64,000 nt of DNA from Pseudomonas sp. Leaf48. GTDB taxonomy: Bacteria > Pseudomonadota > Gammaproteobacteria > Pseudomonadales > Pseudomonadaceae. Location: the NCBI RefSeq assembly GCF_001421885.1, contig NZ_LMLH01000028.1, positions 682,056 to 746,055 on the forward strand, read 5' to 3'. A model generated the notes under the pieces. It had not been told where the DNA came from. It saw nothing but the letters and a program-made list of their open reading frames with translations, and ran no database searches. Positions 28,040 through 35,792 of this stretch are shown here, one piece after another. Position numbers and translations under genes: made by a program. Numbering within the stretch: position 1 is the stretch's first letter; each line of letters starts with the position of its first letter.

Positions 28040-28173
28040 AGGCTCATGACGCATCGTTCGAGAAATGCCTGGTGGGACTCAGGAAAGCGCACTGCCAGCC
28101 CCATCTGTTCATGCCAGCGTTTGGCAATGGGCACCAGGCCTTCCGGATTCGAAGTGACCAGTCTGAAAGGCAT
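28036..28173 (-). CDS. 45-residue ORF coupled to alkB, possibly a gene remnant
   Basis: ATG 28173 opens a 45-residue frame (begins MPFRLVTSNP, ends LERCVMSL) whose TGA overlaps the alkB ATG by the classic ATGA arrangement. The same frame stays open upstream to about 28234 without another good start. The peptide looks like real protein, and could be a conserved small ORF or the tail of a deleted larger gene. No family recognised. Confidence 0.4.
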   Translation of the reverse strand: MPFRLVTSNPEGLVPIAKRWHEQMGLAVRFPESHQAFLERCVMSL

Positions 28174-28234
28174 TGCCAGGGCGGACACTCCGACTCTTGC
28201 GGTCAAACCGTCCAGATGGTCGCGGCAGAGGGTG

Positions 28235-28408
28235 TTACAGGGCTTTGCTGACGCTGATTTCGCTGATCACGTCGCCCTGGCCATGAATGGCATCCAGCGC
28301 TGCCCTGGCTTCTTCTGCGGTGCCGTTTTCAAGTTGCGCGAACTCGAAGCGGCGTTCGCCGTTGAGCTTGTATTTGATGACGTACTTGGTCGTTTGAGCC
28401 ACGGTCAT
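28235..28408 (-). CDS. Small 57-residue protein, unknown
   Basis: ATG 28408 (MTVAQTTKYVIKYKLNGERR) to TAA at 28235. AAAGAAAGGCAG upstream is a good ribosome site. The sequence suggests a small beta-beta-alpha-beta fold (YVIKYKLNGERRFEFAQLENGT, then a helix EEARAALDAIH). It lies 30 bp downstream of the DUF1883 gene on the same strand, so likely cotranscribed. Not recognised further. Confidence 0.65.
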   Translation of the reverse strand: MTVAQTTKYVIKYKLNGERRFEFAQLENGTAEEARAALDAIHGQGDVISEISVSKAL

Positions 28409-28438
28409 ATCTGCCTTTCTTTATATCGGGTACGTCAC

Positions 28439-28741
28439 TCAGCTCAGTTTTGTGCTGGAGCGGCGGATGATTTTGATCGAGTGCGTCAGCGTCGGTTTAC
28501 GGGTCACGCTGATCGCCCGGCGGTTGACCGTATCGATGGTGATGTTCCAGAAACCGGTGCTTGGCGCCGTGATGCGTGCCGGGAAGGTGTCGAACGCACC
28601 GCCGTGATAGGTGTGGCGACCGCCATTTTTGAAGCTGCGGAAGTTGGCGTCGTTCATCAGACGGATGTTGCACATTTGGGAGCATTGAATGACGACGATA
28701 TCGTCCTCATTGAGGTGCTCGCGCTGATGGATAAATTTCAT
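28439..28741 (-). CDS. DUF1883 domain protein
   Basis: A 100-residue protein matching the DUF1883 pattern: FIHQREHL at the start, VVIQCSQMCNIRLMNDANF, and the central GFWNITID. It is a small cytosolic beta-rich protein. In other proteins this domain is fused to TIR or other signalling modules; here it stands alone. Function unknown. Followed closely by the 57-residue gene. Confidence 0.8.
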   Translation of the reverse strand: MKFIHQREHLNEDDIVVIQCSQMCNIRLMNDANFRSFKNGGRHTYHGGAFDTFPARITAPSTGFWNITIDTVNRRAISVTRKPTLTHSIKIIRRSSTKLS

Positions 28742-28933
28742 GGGGCGCCTCCAGAAGGGCTTTTTCTACAAAAACGGCGCGCAGTTTATCAGCCCGTAGG
28801 CTTTATTATCCGGCCGGGAAGGGCTCGGTGAACAATAAAAAACCGATATTGCGTAATTATTGGGCGGTAAAAGACATCGCTGCGGAGAAAAACCGGGTTT
28901 GTGTGGTCGGAGGGTCTTTATCGGAGGTTTTGT

Positions 28934-29290
28934 ATGAAGTGGGGTGTATGGGGTCTGCCGTGGGTATTGGCAATGGGTGGTTGTGCAAGTGTCGCCGATA
29001 TCAACCAGACGCTGCCGACCATGAACGTGCGTTCAGGAAAGAAGCCCCAGGAATATGCGCAGTGTCTGAGCGACAAGCTGGCTGACAGCCGCGGCGCCCT
29101 GCAAATAGAGCCGCAAAAAGACGGGCTGCGAGTCATCGTGCCGCAGAAATTGTCTTCTGGCCCGGCCGCGGTATTCGATATCGAAGAGCGCTCCAGCGGC
29201 AGCGGCATCAAGTTGCACGAACGTATCTCCAACGTGCCAGTGCGTCCACGGGATGTACAAGATGCTGCCAACGAATGCATTTCCGGCTGA
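28934..29290 (+). CDS. Small lipoprotein, unknown function
   Basis: A 118-residue protein from ATG 28934 with GGAGG 6 bp upstream. The signal peptide ends in a lipobox LAMGGC, so the mature N-terminus is a lipidated Cys around residue 17. The mature part has one pair of further cysteines (QCLSDK, NECISG). No family recognised. Stop is 72 bp before the next small gene. Confidence 0.75.
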   Translation: MKWGVWGLPWVLAMGGCASVADINQTLPTMNVRSGKKPQEYAQCLSDKLADSRGALQIEPQKDGLRVIVPQKLSSGPAAVFDIEERSSGSGIKLHERISNVPVRPRDVQDAANECISG

Positions 29291-29362
29291 TAGACTATCG
29301 CCAGTTCGCATCGATGCCGTCAAAACCAGGCTTTGGCGGCATTGTCATTTCTGGAGTCGGGC

Positions 29363-29593
29363 ATGAAGCGGGAACAGGTACGGCAACGTCATGCAGAGGG
29401 TCTTATCTCTGCCACCCATGTGATCCAGAACCCGGCATGTCCGGAGGAATGGATCGTGTTTTTCAAGAAAAGCGCCGGGCGCAGCTACTTTCTGGTGGAC
29501 GATCAGGATGAAGTCGAGTCCTTCGCTCGTCTGGACGAGTTGGTCGAGACCGTGCGCGGTCTCGGGATCAAGTTCGCGGAAATCCACATGTAG
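29363..29593 (+). CDS. Small cytosolic protein, unknown function
   Basis: A 76-residue protein from ATG 29363 (MKREQVRQRHAEGLI), with TGGAGT upstream. Predicted helix-strand-strand-helix: EEWIVFFKKS and SYFLVDDQDEV look like a beta hairpin, followed by a helix. No signal peptide. I do not recognise a family. Confidence 0.65.
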   Translation: MKREQVRQRHAEGLISATHVIQNPACPEEWIVFFKKSAGRSYFLVDDQDEVESFARLDELVETVRGLGIKFAEIHM

Positions 29594-29604
29594 GGCAGGG
29601 CGCC

Positions 29605-29886
29605 TTACTTGCAGACCACCACGACGCTGCGGTTCTTGTAGTTGCCAACGTCGGCGCCGAGGGTCTTGTCACTCTCCTTGAGCGAAGGCGTGCCGTCGGT
29701 ACCGACAATCCGGTACCCGGTGCCAGCGCAGGAGGCCTCGGCTTTTTCGTAACAGGTGGCCCAGGAGTTGGCTTCGCCGGAACAATCGATGGTCAGGCCT
29801 TGTTCGCCATTATCCAGGTAGGTTTGTTCGGTGGTGGCGCAGCCGCAGAGGGCCAAAGCAGCTATCAGTGGCAAGATCTTGTTCAT
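29605..29886 (-). CDS. Small lipoprotein, unknown function
   Basis: A 93-residue protein. A signal peptide with lipobox ALCGC puts the lipidated Cys at about residue 16. The mature part has four cysteines (DCSG, ATCYEK, ASCAGTGY, VVVCK), likely two disulfides, and a GTGYRIVG motif common in small Pseudomonas lipoproteins. Convergent with the preceding gene. Function unknown. Confidence 0.75.
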   Translation of the reverse strand: MNKILPLIAALALCGCATTEQTYLDNGEQGLTIDCSGEANSWATCYEKAEASCAGTGYRIVGTDGTPSLKESDKTLGADVGNYKNRSVVVVCK

Positions 29887-29976
29887 GGCGTGGTCGTCGT
29901 CAGGGGGATAGGCTAAGGCTGTGACAGCGCCGCAGGCAAAAGGTTATAGCGAAAGGCCACTTATGTGTGGAAGTTC

Positions 29977-30008
29977 ACAAAAAAGCCCTGCGCAAAGGCA
30001 GGGCTGTG
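29977..30008 (-). terminator. Terminator of the 62-residue gene
   Basis: On the minus strand: stem AGCCCTG / CAGGGCT (29999-30005 with 29984-29990) followed by TTTTTTG. Confidence 0.75.
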
Positions 30009-30014
30009 GTCGCA

Positions 30015-30203
30015 TCAGTTCTTGTCTTTGCCGCGGCGCTTGGGTGCCGGATGCTGATCCTGGAACACCGATGCCACTTCGATGGCCAGTGCCTCGGTCG
30101 GGAATGGCCCGGCGATATTTTCGCCGGCGACGCTGTCTACCCACCATTGGCCGTCTTTCGCCTGGTTGATCAAGTACCCGTTAACGCTTTTTGCTGCCGA
30201 CAT
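30015..30203 (-). CDS. Small basic-tailed protein, unknown function
   Basis: A 62-residue protein (MSAAKSVNGYLINQAKDGQW...) with a compact WW-like strand segment (GQWWVDSVAGENIAGPF) and a basic tail PKRRGKDKN. It has a good terminator directly downstream and stands alone, divergent from galU. Not recognised. Confidence 0.65.
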   Translation of the reverse strand: MSAAKSVNGYLINQAKDGQWWVDSVAGENIAGPFPTEALAIEVASVFQDQHPAPKRRGKDKN

Positions 30204-30492
30204 TTAATAACCTCGTGGTCTGGTTCAATCGCACCATAATAGCGCCAAATGCACTCAACCAGTGTCGACAGGCGTATGGTGGTTTGTTTATTGCAGGGCC
30301 AAACCGTGCAAATCCGCGAGTCTCTGCTATCAATAATGGGCTGTCCGCAGGCCTGTTCACTCTCGCGGGGAACTATCGGCGAGAATTTTTCTCTATGATG
30401 GCATCGGATAGCCAGCGCGGGGCATTGTAAGGTGCCCGCCGCCTGATTAGACTGCGCCGAAACTCGAACACACAGCCTTTTCAAGGACTTAT

Positions 30493-31332
30493 ATGATCAA
30501 GAAATGCTTGTTCCCAGCAGCCGGTTACGGTACTCGCTTCCTGCCAGCGACTAAAGCCATGCCCAAAGAAATGCTGCCGGTGGTGAACAAGCCACTGATC
30601 CAGTACGGCGTCGAAGAAGCACTGGATGCCGGTTTGAACGAAATCTCCATCGTTACCGGCCGCGGCAAGCGCGCCCTGGAAGACCATTTCGACATCAGCT
30701 ACGAGCTGGAAAACCAGATCAAGGGCACCGACAAGGAAAAATACCTGGTCGGCATCCGCAAGCTGCTCGACAACTGCTCGTTCTCCTACACCCGCCAGAC
30801 CGAAATGAAAGGCCTGGGCCACGCAATCCTGACTGGCCGTCCGCTGATCGGCGACGAACCGTTTGCGGTGGTCCTGGCGGACGACTTGTGCGTCAACCTC
30901 GAAGGCGACGGCGTGCTGACCCAGATGGTCAAGCTGTACAAGCAGTTCCGCTGCTCGATCGTGGCCATCCAGGAAGTCGATCCGCAAGAGACCCACAAGT
31001 ACGGCGTCATCGCCGGCGAGATGATCCGCGACGACATCTACCGCGTTCACAGCATGGTGGAAAAACCAAAACCAGAAGACGCACCGTCGAACCTGGCCAT
31101 CATCGGCCGCTACATCCTGACCCCGGACATCTTCGACCTGATCGAACAGACCGAGCCAGGCAAGGGCGGCGAAATCCAGATCACCGACGCCCTGATGAAG
31201 CAGGCCCAGAACGGCTGCGTGATGGCCTACAAGTTCAAGGGCAAGCGCTTCGACTGCGGCGGCGCCGAGGGTTACATCGACGCGACCAACTTCTGCTTCG
31301 AGAACTTCTACAAGACTGGCAAGGCTTACTGA
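30493..31332 (+). CDS. galU: UTP-glucose-1-phosphate uridylyltransferase GalU
   Basis: A 279-residue protein of normal length. Nucleotidyltransferase signature PAAGYGTRFLPATKAMPKEM at the N-terminus, then VTGRGKRALEDHFD and the catalytic/metal Asp in VVLADDLC. It makes UDP-glucose for LPS, exopolysaccharide and trehalose-type pathways. AAGGA lies 6 bp before the start. A strong terminator follows, and the pap-type island begins directly after it. Confidence 0.96.
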   Translation: MIKKCLFPAAGYGTRFLPATKAMPKEMLPVVNKPLIQYGVEEALDAGLNEISIVTGRGKRALEDHFDISYELENQIKGTDKEKYLVGIRKLLDNCSFSYTRQTEMKGLGHAILTGRPLIGDEPFAVVLADDLCVNLEGDGVLTQMVKLYKQFRCSIVAIQEVDPQETHKYGVIAGEMIRDDIYRVHSMVEKPKPEDAPSNLAIIGRYILTPDIFDLIEQTEPGKGGEIQITDALMKQAQNGCVMAYKFKGKRFDCGGAEGYIDATNFCFENFYKTGKAY

Positions 31333-31398
31333 TAGCGGCTTGGCTGGTGTGCTGAACAGAATAACTCACGCTGTGTAAAGCATAGGTGAGACTAAAAA

Positions 31399-31429
31399 GA
31401 CGCCCCGACTTGTTCGGGGCGTTTGCTTT
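31399..31429 (+). terminator. galU terminator
   Basis: Stem ACGCCCCGA / TCGGGGCGT (31400-31408 with 31414-31422), followed by TTGCTTTT. Confidence 0.85.
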
Positions 31430-31431
31430 TG

Positions 31432-31837
31432 CGCGTTGAAAGAAAAAACTTTCAAATATTGCTGTAGCCGATTGCCCGAGGCGGATACGTCACGAGGTAA
31501 GAGTTATTTACGCGAAAAAATTGTTACTGTTCGCTATAAATGGCTGAATTTCTTTTGATAGGATTGCACTCAGTAAATATTTGTCCTTTTGAGTGCGTGT
31601 GCCCAAAAAATAAGAACTGGTGCTGCTGATATTTGAGTCTAATTCATAGTTTTTTTGCATGTCTCCGAATGTCTGAAGGCTTGTTCCTACGTCTCGCAAG
31701 AAGTTATGTCAATTTGTAACGTTGACATATCATGAAATTATTCTTGCATTGAATTGCGATGTGACGAAGCCTTAGAAATAAATAGTTTCTTGATTAATCA
31801 TTTATTTCTCCGTTGCTGGTGACGGTTCGAGGTGTAC
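31432..31837 (+). other. AT-rich leader of the pap-type operon
   Basis: A 400-bp stretch much richer in A and T than its surroundings, without a convincing gene. It marks the left boundary of the island and must hold the operon promoter. A 63-codon minus-strand frame (31508-31699) has no supporting features. AT-rich DNA of this kind is a typical target of MvaT-family silencers. Confidence 0.5.
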
Positions 31838-33271
31838 ATGGAATTCGACGTTATTGTCGTGGGTGCAGGAGCAGTTGGTGGCTCAATTGCATATGAGCTA
31901 TCAACACGAGGTTTAAGTGTATGCCGCATAGGTCAGACGGATCGCACAAATTCAGCGTCAAAAGCTGCGGGAGCTATGAATGGATGTTTCGGGGAGGTAA
32001 CAAGCGGTTTACTTTCAAGTGATTATGGTCGATTGAAACTAGATATGGACCGACAAGCCCAACACCTGTGGTCAAACTGGGCGCAGCGGCTGGCAACTTC
32101 TTCAGGTGATTCTAGTTCATTATTTACCGCTATGGGGACTCATGTGCTGCTCAATACCGCAGGCATGGATGAGGTGGATAGCGTTAACTACGACACCATC
32201 GAGAGTACCCTTCGTGAGTATGGTGAGCCGTTCGAAATTGTAGAACCACGCAAGATGGAGTGGCTTAAGCCCAACCATCTGGTTCGCCCTCTGCGGGGGT
32301 TATACATACCAAACGAACATTCGGTTAATTCGCATCTTTTACTACAGAAACTGGATGCTGCATTTCTCACCGAAGGAGGCGCTCTGAAAAATGAGAATGC
32401 TAAGCGAGTGTTGGCTGAGGGTGGAGTAGCGACGGGTGTCGAGTTGTGCAACGGGGAGGTTCTAAGGGCAAAGAAGGTTGTGGTTGCCGCAGGCGTTCAA
32501 TCTCTGGAGTTGCTAAGTGATTTTGACGAACTCGTAAAAAAAATTCCACCGTTGTTTAGTGGTTATGGCGTTTCCATTCTTGTAAAGGTGCCAGAAGGGG
32601 TCGAATTGCCGAGTTCGGTCATACGGACGCCAAATCGTGCGTTTGCATGCGGCTTACACTGCGTCCCTCGTGGAGATGGAGTCTTGTATTTGGGGGCAAC
32701 TAACATTATTTCGGAGCGGCCAAAGCAGCTGGCTCTCATATCAGATGTTCAGTTTTTGCTTGATTGTGCTGTTGATCAATTGAATCTGGACCTTGGTAGC
32801 GCTGAAATCATTTCTATACAAGTTGGTAATAGACCTATTCCGGCAGATGGTTTTCCATTAATTGGCGAGTGTTGCATCGAAGGTCTTTGGCTCGCAACAG
32901 GTACCTACCGAGATGGTCTGCACCAATCACCGTTGTTGGCGCGGTATATAGCTGATTGCCTAACAGATGTAGAGACATCCGATCTAGATCTCAGCCCTTT
33001 CAACCCAGTCCGTGCTCCGTTATCTGGGTTAGCCCGCGAGTATACAGTCAGGGAAACGGTACAGCAGATGTTTGCCACTGGATATGAGTATCGTTGGGAT
33101 ATAAAACCTTATTGGTTTCCTCTTTTAGATGAAGGGCTGTCGCGTAATTATGAGCAACTAATTAGTGACTTGCATCCGACTTTCACGCCTCCGCCGGAGT
33201 TGGTGGCATTTTCTTATCTTTATGAGTCGATCTTGAAAAGGCTTTCGCAATATTATAAGGAGTGGTCATGA
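31838..33271 (+). CDS. FAD-dependent amine/amino-acid oxidoreductase (DAO family) with extra C-terminal region
   Basis: A 477-residue protein. N-terminal Rossmann motif VVGAGAVGGSIAYELSTRG with following S/T-rich FAD contacts. The DAO-fold C-terminal signature NRPIPADGFPLIGE and GLWLATGTYRDGLHQSP, about residues 330-365, closes the FAD pocket. After it come about 90 residues (from about 390) that exceed the usual glycine-oxidase/D-amino-acid-dehydrogenase length and have no recognised domain. ATG 31838 follows GAGG. First gene of the operon; its stop overlaps the next start. A likely role is oxidation of an amino group in the cluster product; the substrate is unknown. Confidence 0.75.
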   Translation: MEFDVIVVGAGAVGGSIAYELSTRGLSVCRIGQTDRTNSASKAAGAMNGCFGEVTSGLLSSDYGRLKLDMDRQAQHLWSNWAQRLATSSGDSSSLFTAMGTHVLLNTAGMDEVDSVNYDTIESTLREYGEPFEIVEPRKMEWLKPNHLVRPLRGLYIPNEHSVNSHLLLQKLDAAFLTEGGALKNENAKRVLAEGGVATGVELCNGEVLRAKKVVVAAGVQSLELLSDFDELVKKIPPLFSGYGVSILVKVPEGVELPSSVIRTPNRAFACGLHCVPRGDGVLYLGATNIISERPKQLALISDVQFLLDCAVDQLNLDLGSAEIISIQVGNRPIPADGFPLIGECCIEGLWLATGTYRDGLHQSPLLARYIADCLTDVETSDLDLSPFNPVRAPLSGLAREYTVRETVQQMFATGYEYRWDIKPYWFPLLDEGLSRNYEQLISDLHPTFTPPPELVAFSYLYESILKRLSQYYKEWS

Positions 33272-34119
33272 GTCTTACTGATCGTGAGTATTTTGCTATT
33301 GGTCAAGCGCGGGCCATGTTGCAGGAATCTGGTGTCTGGAGCTTGGAAGAGGATTTGAGTTGTCTTATAGATCGCTATATCGAGCGGTTGGATAAAAGTC
33401 GTGCGATCGAAGAATTTATGTTGGCGGTTCAAGAGCGCTGTAACCGAGTTCCTCTTGGGCATATTGTTGGCATGGTGGAGTTTGACGAAATGCCGCTGGT
33501 GGTAGGTAGCGGCGTGTTCATCCCCCGTCCTCACAGCCAAATCATTCATAAGTGGCTTGAGACTAGCGCCGCGCTGCGAGCGGGCGTGAATGTTCTCGAT
33601 TTGTGTGCTGGAAGCGGCGCGATTGGCTTGGCAATCGCACGGCGCAGACCAGATCTTAAAGTGACATGCGTGGAGTTTGATGAGATAGCGGTGCAGTACC
33701 TCAAGCGCAACATCGATCGGCTTGCCGGCAGGAAGATACGGGTCAATCACTTGCAAGCAGACATTCGTGACGAACAGGCATTTAAGCGATTCACACATGA
33801 AGTGGGTTTGATTGTCGCTAATCCTCCGTACGTCCCTCAGTCCCAGGAGTTGCTGCCTGAATGGAGTGTTCATCATCCACAGGCGTCAGTCTATTCCGGT
33901 ACCGATGGACTAGAACTGATACGGCAAATCATCTCGCTCGCGGACCAGCTACTAAGTCGTGAAGGTTGGCTAGTCATTGAGCATGGTGAGGCGCAGGCCC
34001 AAGCAATACGCGAATTGTTTAAGCAGAGTCAGCTAACAAATGTACAGACGGTAATGGACAAGGAAGCGTCCGACGCGTCGGGCAGTTCAGTAATGACCGT
34101 CGGATGCAAATCTCTTTGA
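33268..34119 (+). CDS. PrmC/HemK-fold SAM methyltransferase, candidate tailoring N-methyltransferase
   Basis: A 283-residue protein from ATG 33268 (AAGGAG upstream, ATGA overlap with the preceding gene). An N-terminal helical domain (about 1-95) precedes a SAM-binding domain with VLDLCAGSGAIGLAIAR and the catalytic NPPYVP motif. The layout is that of release-factor glutamine methyltransferase PrmC. However, it lies inside a biosynthetic operon and is AT-rich, so it is unlikely to be the housekeeping copy. NPPY enzymes methylate planar nitrogens. Next to papABC, a PapM-like role on the anilino nitrogen of aminophenylalanine, as in pristinamycin biosynthesis, is a plausible inference. Confidence 0.75.
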   Translation: MSLTDREYFAIGQARAMLQESGVWSLEEDLSCLIDRYIERLDKSRAIEEFMLAVQERCNRVPLGHIVGMVEFDEMPLVVGSGVFIPRPHSQIIHKWLETSAALRAGVNVLDLCAGSGAIGLAIARRRPDLKVTCVEFDEIAVQYLKRNIDRLAGRKIRVNHLQADIRDEQAFKRFTHEVGLIVANPPYVPQSQELLPEWSVHHPQASVYSGTDGLELIRQIISLADQLLSREGWLVIEHGEAQAQAIRELFKQSQLTNVQTVMDKEASDASGSSVMTVGCKSL

Positions 34120-34141
34120 TTTTCATAAAGGAGTTTTAGAA

Positions 34142-35413
34142 ATGGATGCGCAAACTAAACAAGACTGGATGAGCGTTCGGCGCGGTAACACTACTGGAGC
34201 GCTTGCCAAGGCTTACAAGGAAGGACTTACAGGTTTTACCGTTGCGAGTCGTGTGGGTAAGGAAATTACATTGCAAGACGGAGGTACGTTCACGGAGTTC
34301 GTTTCGTGTTCGTACTTGGGCTTAGAAACCCATTCGGCATTGATCGGCGCCGCACACCACGCTATGGAAACTTCCGGATTGCACCTGTCGTCTTCTCGAA
34401 ATGCAATGCGCCCGAGTTACCTGCCTCAATTGGAAGAGTTACTTGGTCAGGTTTACAGAGGCAGTGGCGTCGCGGTGTTTACCTCTACCAGCAGTGTCCA
34501 TTTAGGTGTTTTACCGTTGCTGGGGAGTGGTTCGTTAAGTAGATACCCGGTCAAAAAACGAATCCACTGGCTGATGGACAAAACCGCCCATGCTTCGATG
34601 CAGGTACTTAGGGGGATTTTGGAGCAGTTCGGTTCTGTTTCTAGAGTTGAGTCCACCAATCCAGAATCGCTGACCACAATGCTGAAGGAATGCACCGACA
34701 AAGGTGAGACTCCGGTGCTTTTAATCGATGGAATTGGTTCGATGACCGGTCTTGTGCCCATCGCGGAGCTTTCTCGGCAACTAGAGTTGGCGAGGGGATA
34801 CCTATACGTAGACGATGCTCATGGTATTTCGATCGTCGGACGTCATGGTGCGGGTTATGCCTTTTCAGCGGTTCATCACTCGTTACCAGCAAATACTATT
34901 CTGGCGGGGTCACTATCCAAGGCATTTGGTGGCTCAGGTGGTTTTGTCGTAGTTTCAGATTCACGGGATATTGAAATTATCCGAACCCTAGCGAACCCAC
35001 TGATATTCGGTCACTCCATTATGCTGCCCATGCTGGCGGCGAACGTTGCCTCGGCGAAAATCCATCTCAGTGAAGAGCTCGATGTCCTGCAACAGAGACT
35101 TTGGGAAAACGTCAGCCATTTAGATTCCCTCACCTATAACAGGTTACTCAATGCAGGTATTCAATCACCGGTAAGAGGAGCGTTTTTCGAAACAGAGGAG
35201 GCCGGTTTGCAGGCTGCGAGAGTCCTGCGTGACCAAGGCATGCTGGTCTTCCCGGTGTTTTATCCAATTATTGCGAAAGGCAAAGCGATGCTGCGTTTTG
35301 CGATATCAGCAAGCCACAGTGACAAAGACATCAGGTTATTAGGGAAGGCTCTGTTGGATATGACTAGCAAAGGGTTATGGGGGCCTGCTATCGATGAGCC
35401 GGATCACGCCTGA
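34142..35413 (+). CDS. Alpha-oxoamine synthase (AONS/CqsA-like PLP enzyme)
   Basis: A 423-residue fold-type I PLP protein. AONS-family marks: substrate-region His in DKTAHASM (His150), PLP-contact VDDAHG (Asp224/His227), Schiff-base Lys260 in GSLSKAFGGSGG. Such enzymes join an amino acid with an acyl thioester, losing CO2, to give an amino ketone (biotin BioF, KBL, CqsA, Fum8/SxtA types). A housekeeping BioF role is unlikely given its place in the pap operon. In this context it may condense aminophenylalanine or a derivative with an acyl-CoA. Gap of 22 bp to the methyltransferase, 43 bp to papB. Confidence 0.8.
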   Translation: MDAQTKQDWMSVRRGNTTGALAKAYKEGLTGFTVASRVGKEITLQDGGTFTEFVSCSYLGLETHSALIGAAHHAMETSGLHLSSSRNAMRPSYLPQLEELLGQVYRGSGVAVFTSTSSVHLGVLPLLGSGSLSRYPVKKRIHWLMDKTAHASMQVLRGILEQFGSVSRVESTNPESLTTMLKECTDKGETPVLLIDGIGSMTGLVPIAELSRQLELARGYLYVDDAHGISIVGRHGAGYAFSAVHHSLPANTILAGSLSKAFGGSGGFVVVSDSRDIEIIRTLANPLIFGHSIMLPMLAANVASAKIHLSEELDVLQQRLWENVSHLDSLTYNRLLNAGIQSPVRGAFFETEEAGLQAARVLRDQGMLVFPVFYPIIAKGKAMLRFAISASHSDKDIRLLGKALLDMTSKGLWGPAIDEPDHA

Positions 35414-35456
35414 CTGACAACTATCTTCCAGAAGTTGGCTAAAAGAGGTGGAAAAG

Positions 35457-35792
35457 ATGAAACAACAGGGACAGTTATCGCAGACAGACATGTCTAACAT
35501 TTTGCAGTCGCAGCGCGAACGGCTTGACTTGATAAATTTGCAAGTTGTAGACCTGCTTTCTGAGCGAATGAAGGTTTGTATGGGCATTGCCGATCTCAAA
35601 GCCATCCATGGCATTGCGATGATGCAGCCCGGACGAATTTCCTACGTGCTCGATATGATTAAGATCCAATCGGAAGCGGTAGGATTGAGGCCTGCATACA
35701 CCGAGTCGATATTCAAACTGATTATAGAAGAGACATGTATTCAGGAAGATCTCCTGATCAATCAGTATCTGGGCCCGGGGCAATCCTCATGA
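35457..35792 (+). CDS. papB: PapB, AroQ-type 4-amino-4-deoxychorismate mutase
   Basis: A 111-residue all-helical AroQ-class mutase from ATG 35457 (GAGG 8 bp upstream). Recognisable active-site residues: Arg in QRERLDLIN, Arg in LLSERMKV, Lys in IADLKAIHG, and Arg in QPGRISYV; the Glu that usually follows the last Arg is Ile here. That change and the flanking papA and papC favour 4-amino-4-deoxychorismate to 4-amino-4-deoxyprephenate conversion over ordinary chorismate mutase. Its stop overlaps the papA start (ATGA). Confidence 0.82.
   Translation: MKQQGQLSQTDMSNILQSQRERLDLINLQVVDLLSERMKVCMGIADLKAIHGIAMMQPGRISYVLDMIKIQSEAVGLRPAYTESIFKLIIEETCIQEDLLINQYLGPGQSS

Noticed and set aside
31508..31699. 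63-codon minus-strand frame in the AT-rich leader
   Set aside because: No clear ribosome site, no recognisable features, and frames of this length are expected by chance in such sequence.
34142..35413. Biotin synthesis gene bioF
   Set aside because: No other bio genes are near, and it is AT-rich and embedded in the pap-type operon.
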